Part shown: positions 60,917 through 64,000 of the stretch, in pieces
Layout: every line of letters begins with the position of its first letter
Position numbering within the stretch: position 1 is the stretch's first letter
Origin: Siccirubricoccus deserti
GTDB lineage: Bacteria > Pseudomonadota > Alphaproteobacteria > Acetobacterales > Acetobacteraceae
Length of the DNA stretch: 64,000 bases
NCBI RefSeq assembly: GCF_014283215.1
Contig: NZ_JACOMF010000002.1
Location: 124,001 to 188,000, forward strand
Reading direction: 5' to 3'
The notes under the pieces: model-generated
The model's database searches: none
Seen by the model: only the letters and a program-made list of their open reading frames with translations
Told to the model about the DNA's origin: nothing
Made by a program: the position numbers and the translations under genes

Positions 60917-61589
60917 CGCCGCGCTGTACCGGCTGCTGGCCTGGCTCTCCCCGGCCTATCCGGTCGGTGCCTACACCTACAGCCATGGGCTGGAGACGGC
61001 GGTGGAGGACGGCCTCGTCGCCACCCGTCCCGCCCTGGTCGAGTACATCGCCACAGTGCTGCGGCACGGCGCCGGGCGGGTGGATGCGGCGCTCCTGGTC
61101 GCCGCCTGGCGCGCCGCCGCGGCCGCGGATGACACGGCGCTGGACGAGGTGGCGCGGCTGGCCGCCGCCTGGCGCGGCACGGCGGAAACCGCGCTGGAGA
61201 GCATGGCCCAGGGCACCGCCTTCACCAGCGTGACGGAGGCTGCCTGGCCGGAGCCGCGCTTCGCCGCCTTCGCCGCGCGCCATCCACGGCAACTCGCCCA
61301 TCCGGTGGCCTTCGGCGCCGCCGCCGGCTTCCAGGCCCTGCCGCTGCGCCCCGCGCTGACCGGCTGGCTCGCCGGCTTCGCCGCCAACCTGGTCTCGGCG
61401 GGGGTTCGGCTGGTGCCGCTCGGCCAGACCGATGGGCAGATCGCCACCGCCGCGCTGCACGCGGTGGTAGAGGCGGCGGCGGCGGCGGCGCTCGATGCCG
61501 AACTGGAGCAGATCGGCACCGCGACGCCCTTTCTCGACCTGCTCTCGATGCGCCACGAATCCCAGTACACGAGGTTGTTCCGCTCATGA
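60891..61589 (+). CDS. ureF: urease accessory protein UreF
   Basis: UreF, about 232 residues from the ATG at 60891, acts with UreD as the gate to the active site and activates Ure[34 protein letters not shown] is the family start, with [34 protein letters not shown] and the C-terminal [14 protein letters not shown] that UreF proteins share. An earlier ATG at 60846 would add 15 Thr/Ala-rich residues. The 26-nt (or 71-nt) overlap with ureE covers the His-tail codons. ureG overlaps by 4 nt. Confidence 0.93.
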   Translation: MTTTTITTDAALYRLLAWLSPAYPVGAYTYSHGLETAVEDGLVATRPALVEYIATVLRHGAGRVDAALLVAAWRAAAAADDTALDEVARLAAAWRGTAETALESMAQGTAFTSVTEAAWPEPRFAAFAARHPRQLAHPVAFGAAAGFQALPLRPALTGWLAGFAANLVSAGVRLVPLGQTDGQIATAALHAVVEAAAAAALDAELEQIGTATPFLDLLSMRHESQYTRLFRS

Positions 61590-62275
61590 GCACGGATACG
61601 TCGGGCCAGCCGATTCAGGCCTCCACGCGCGATGCGCGCTCCGGTCATCGGACGGCCAACGGCCCCTTCAGGGTCGGCATCGGCGGCCCGGTCGGCTCGG
61701 GCAAGACCGCGCTGACCGAGCGGCTGTGCCGCCGGCTGCGCGACAGCCACGACATCGCCGTCATCACCAACGACATCTATACCAAGGAAGACGCCGAATT
61801 CCTGACGCGGGCCGGCGCCCTGGACCCGTCCCGCATCGCCGGCGTCGAGACCGGCGGCTGCCCCCACACCGCGATCCGCGAGGACGCCTCCATCAACCTG
61901 GCCGCGGTGCACGACATGGTGCAGCGCTTCCCGGCGCTGGAGGTGCTGTTCATCGAGAGTGGCGGCGACAACCTGGCCGCGACCTTCAGCCCGGAACTGG
62001 CCGACCTGACCCTCTACGTCATCGATGTCTCGGCCGGCGACAAGATTCCCCGCAAGGGTGGCCCTGGCATCACCCGATCCGATATGCTGGTGATCAACAA
62101 GATCGACCTGGCACCGCTGGTCGGCGCCGATCTTTCGGTGATGGACCGCGACGCGCGACGGATGCGCGGCGCACGGCCCTTCATCTTCACCAATCTCAAG
62201 GAGGATACCGGCGTGGCCGAAATCGTGGACTTCATCCTGCAGCAGGGCGGCATCGCGCCCCGGGCGACCGCGTGA
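61586..62275 (+). CDS. ureG: urease accessory GTPase UreG
   Basis: UreG, 229 residues, the SIMIBI GTPase that carries nickel into urease. It shows the P-loop [33 protein letters not shown], the nickel CPH motif in [34 protein letters not shown], and the guanine motif VINKIDLA. A 30-residue N-terminal extension ([20 protein letters not shown] onward) precedes the GTPase core and contains few His, unlike the His-rich extensions of some UreG. The downstream permease gene overlaps by one base. Confidence 0.97.
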   Translation: MSTDTSGQPIQASTRDARSGHRTANGPFRVGIGGPVGSGKTALTERLCRRLRDSHDIAVITNDIYTKEDAEFLTRAGALDPSRIAGVETGGCPHTAIREDASINLAAVHDMVQRFPALEVLFIESGGDNLAATFSPELADLTLYVIDVSAGDKIPRKGGPGITRSDMLVINKIDLAPLVGADLSVMDRDARRMRGARPFIFTNLKEDTGVAEIVDFILQQGGIAPRATA

Positions 62276-62841
62276 TGAACGCGCTGCTGCTGATCGCGGC
62301 GTTGCTGCTGCCAGTGCCGGCGCTGGCGCATGTCGGCGATGGCCTCCACGCCGGGCTTATGGCCGGGTTCCTGCACCCATTCAGCGGCGCCGACCATCTG
62401 CTGGCCATGGTGACTCTCGGCGTCTGGGCCGGGCTGCTGGGCGGCGCGGCACGGCTGGTGCTGCCGGGCGCCTTCCTCGGCGCCATGGCGACGGGCGCGA
62501 TCCTCGGCGTCACTGGCGTCGCGCTGCCGGGCGTGGAGGCGGGGGTGCTGGCCTCCGTGCTGGTGCTCGGCGCGCTGGTGGCGCTGATGGTGCGGCTGCC
62601 GCTGGCGGCGGGCGCGGCGCTGGCCGGGGTGTTCGGCCTGCTGCATGGCCATGCCCATGGCACGGAGATGCTGGGAGGGTCCTTCGCGCTCTATGCGGCC
62701 GGCTTCCTGGTGGCCACTTCGGTCCTGCTGGCCTCCGGGCTGGCGCTGGCCTCGGCCACCGCGCCCTGGGCCCGCCAGGCGGCGCGCACCGCGGGCGGCG
62801 CCGCGGTGGCGGCGGGCGTGGTCCTGTTGCTGGCGGTCTGA
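62275..62841 (+). CDS. ureJ: HupE/UreJ-family nickel permease
   Basis: A 188-residue inner-membrane protein with a signal-like first helix ([23 protein letters not shown]) and about six helices. The HupE/UreJ signature is GLMAGFLHPFSGADHLLAMVTLGVWAGLLGG, and FGLLHGHAHGTEM is the second His-rich block. Both contain the His/Asp residues thought to bind nickel. It is the last gene of the urease operon, supplying nickel for the enzyme. A strong hairpin follows before the convergent RraA gene. Confidence 0.92.
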   Translation: MNALLLIAALLLPVPALAHVGDGLHAGLMAGFLHPFSGADHLLAMVTLGVWAGLLGGAARLVLPGAFLGAMATGAILGVTGVALPGVEAGVLASVLVLGALVALMVRLPLAAGAALAGVFGLLHGHAHGTEMLGGSFALYAAGFLVATSVLLASGLALASATAPWARQAARTAGGAAVAAGVVLLLAV

Positions 62842-62850
62842 GCCGCCATC

Positions 62851-62881
62851 CCCACGCCGGCCGGCCAACGGCCGGCGTGGG
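62851..62881. terminator. bidirectional hairpin between urease operon and RraA gene
   Basis: CCCACGCCGGCC-GGCCAAC-GGCCGGCGTGGG is a perfect 12-bp stem with a 7-nt loop in the 53-bp convergent gap. It lacks a long U-run but is the obvious terminator for both sides. Confidence 0.7.
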
Positions 62882-62894
62882 TCCGGTACTTCGG

Positions 62895-63602
62895 CTACTT
62901 CTTCTTCTCGGCCTCGTAGCGCGCCTTGTTCTCGGCGTTCGGCGGATAGAGGCCGGGCAGCTTCTCGCCCTGCTCCACCTTGGAGACGATCCAGGCCTCC
63001 AGCCGCTCCTGCTCCGCGCCGCCGTCCAGCACCTCCTGCAGGAAGGCCTTCGGGATGCAGACCGCGCCATCGTCGTCGCAGACGATGATGTCATCCGGGA
63101 AGACCGCGACGCCGCCGCAGCCGATCGGCTCCTGCCAGCCGACGAAGGTGAGGCCGGCGACGGAGGGCGGGGCCGCGCCGCCGCGGCACCATACTGGCAT
63201 GTTGGTGCCGGTCACGCCGGCCACGTCGCGCACCGCGCCATCCGTCACCAGCGCGGTGACGCCGCGCTTCATCAGCCGGGCGCAGAGGATGTCGCCGAAG
63301 ATCCCGGCATCGGTCACGCCCATCGCATCGGCCACGGCGATCACCCCTTCCGGCATGTCCTCGATGGCGGCGCGGGTGGAGCGGGGGGAGGACCAGCTTT
63401 CCGGCGTCGCCAGATCCTCGCGCGCCGGGACGAAGCGCAGGGTGAAGGCCGGCCCGACCAGCCGGCGGCCCTTGGCGGTCGGGGTGAAGGGCTGCGGCCC
63501 GCGCATCCAGATGTTGCGCAGCCCCTTCTTCAGCAGCAGCGTGGTGATCGTCGCGGTGGAAATCTGTTCCAGTGTCGCGCGGGCAGCGGGGTCCAGGGCC
63601 AT
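62895..63602 (-). CDS. RraA-family protein (RraA / HMG-CHA aldolase-like)
   Basis: A 235-residue RraA-like protein. TATITTLLLKKGLRNIWMRGPQPF, GPAFTLRFVPAREDLATPESW, GVIAVADAMGVTDAGIFGDILCARLMKRGVTALVTDGAVRDVAGV (the conserved G-x-G-D...R-D core), and PDDIIVCDDDGAVCIPKAFLQEVL match the family. Close relatives include oxaloacetate decarboxylases and 4-hydroxy-4-methyl-2-oxoglutarate aldolases; true RNase E inhibition is unlikely for this subtype. The C-terminus is Lys/Glu-rich. Confidence 0.9.
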   Translation of the reverse strand: MALDPAARATLEQISTATITTLLLKKGLRNIWMRGPQPFTPTAKGRRLVGPAFTLRFVPAREDLATPESWSSPRSTRAAIEDMPEGVIAVADAMGVTDAGIFGDILCARLMKRGVTALVTDGAVRDVAGVTGTNMPVWCRGGAAPPSVAGLTFVGWQEPIGCGGVAVFPDDIIVCDDDGAVCIPKAFLQEVLDGGAEQERLEAWIVSKVEQGEKLPGLYPPNAENKARYEAEKKK

Positions 63603-63677
63603 GCTTGGCCTCCTTTCGTCGGGTGGGCGGATAGTGCAGGGCGCGGTGGGCGGAGGAAACCGCCCCCTTGCGGAAAT

Positions 63678-64000
63678 TCAGCCGGCGGCGGCCAACGCCA
63701 GTATGTCGCCGGCGGCCTCCGCCAGGCGGTGCGGACCGTGCCGCGCCAGGGCGTAGCGGCGCGCCTCCTTGCGGAGCGCCCGCAGCCCTACCGAATCGGC
63801 CAGCAGCGCCTCCACCGCCGCCTCCAGCCCGTCCCGCGGCACCAGCCGTACCGCATCGGTGCCGGCGAAGCGGTCCTGCACGGCGAAGCCAAAGGCGATG
63901 GCCGGGGTGCCGCAGGCGAGCGATTCGAGGATCGTCCGCGGTACCCCCTCCCAGATCGAGCTGTGGACCATGAGGCGGGAGCGTGCCAGCACCCGCAGCA
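63678..64000 (-). CDS. glycosyltransferase family 1-type protein (5'-truncated)
   Basis: The last 107 codons of a glycosyltransferase whose start lies beyond the window. The GT-B C-terminal nucleotide-sugar site is seen: VHSSIWEGVPRTILESLACGTPAIAFGF, with the E-x7-E pattern (EGVPRTILE), followed by VRLVPRDGLEAAVEALLADSVGLRALRKEARRYALARHG. It is close to GT4 enzymes of exopolysaccharide or LPS synthesis. The donor and acceptor cannot be told from this part. The gap to the RraA gene (63603-63677) holds nothing clear. Confidence 0.85.
   Translation of the reverse strand, partial: LRVLARSRLMVHSSIWEGVPRTILESLACGTPAIAFGFAVQDRFAGTDAVRLVPRDGLEAAVEALLADSVGLRALRKEARRYALARHGPHRLAEAAGDILALAAAG

Overview
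This window is chromosomal DNA from a very GC-rich alphaproteobacterium. It is most likely a Rhodospirillales/Acetobacteraceae (Roseomonas-like) organism. That placement is an inference from the gene set: the mnmG-rsmG-parA-parB block, a maf-ppsR-origin-hemE block, MucR, OlsB, a SAM-II-type leader before metZ, and codon use dominated by G/C third positions. Nothing looks like a phage, plasmid, IS element or CRISPR array.

The left 17 kb is the chromosome-origin neighbourhood. The tail of mnmG overlaps rsmG, followed by parA and parB. Two near-perfect parS sites lie in the mnmG/rsmG junction. The converging leuS-lptE-holA operon follows. After a few metabolic genes (an isocitrate-lyase-family enzyme, lutBC, an Smr protein, an XRE regulator) come maf and ppsR. 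A 290-bp gap before the divergent hemE carries a perfect DnaA box, two weaker boxes, and a DnaA-box / GC spacer / CTA-trio arrangement like a basal origin unwinding element. I call it oriC; the parS sites lie about 15 kb away.

From 17.7 to 36 kb is a mixed accessory and metabolic stretch. It holds an OhrR-type regulator divergent from a small exported GGG-repeat protein, an FMN 2-hydroxyacid dehydrogenase with glucokinase, an enolase-superfamily enzyme and an IalB-family protein. It also holds an HldE-like protein with a ruined adenylyltransferase half, a PPP-type phosphatase, two coupled proteins that look like degenerate EAL domains, an ABC exporter, a histidine phosphatase, tandem SYLF-domain proteins, a polytopic membrane protein, a P450-acyltransferase pair and a YdfG-like dehydrogenase.

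From 36.5 to 44.9 kb is a complete heavy-metal-type RND efflux operon, then tRNA-Gly(CCC), a SAM-II-type riboswitch with metZ, a LysE-family exporter and apaG. From 44.9 to 56.8 kb, mostly on the minus strand, are olsB-fur, mucR, rimI-tsaB, xth with a fumarylacetoacetase-family gene, a class-I amidotransferase with a strong downstream terminator and structured flank, lolA, alanine dehydrogenase, ampG, and the ureide genes puuE-allA.

From 57 to 62.8 kb is a full urease operon (ureD-A-B-C-E-F-G plus a HupE/UreJ permease), divergent from puuE-allA. Together they can take allantoin to urea and then to ammonia. The right edge holds an RraA-family gene and a truncated glycosyltransferase. GC-rich perfect palindromes recur in the gaps, and one REP-like element splits ureA from ureB.
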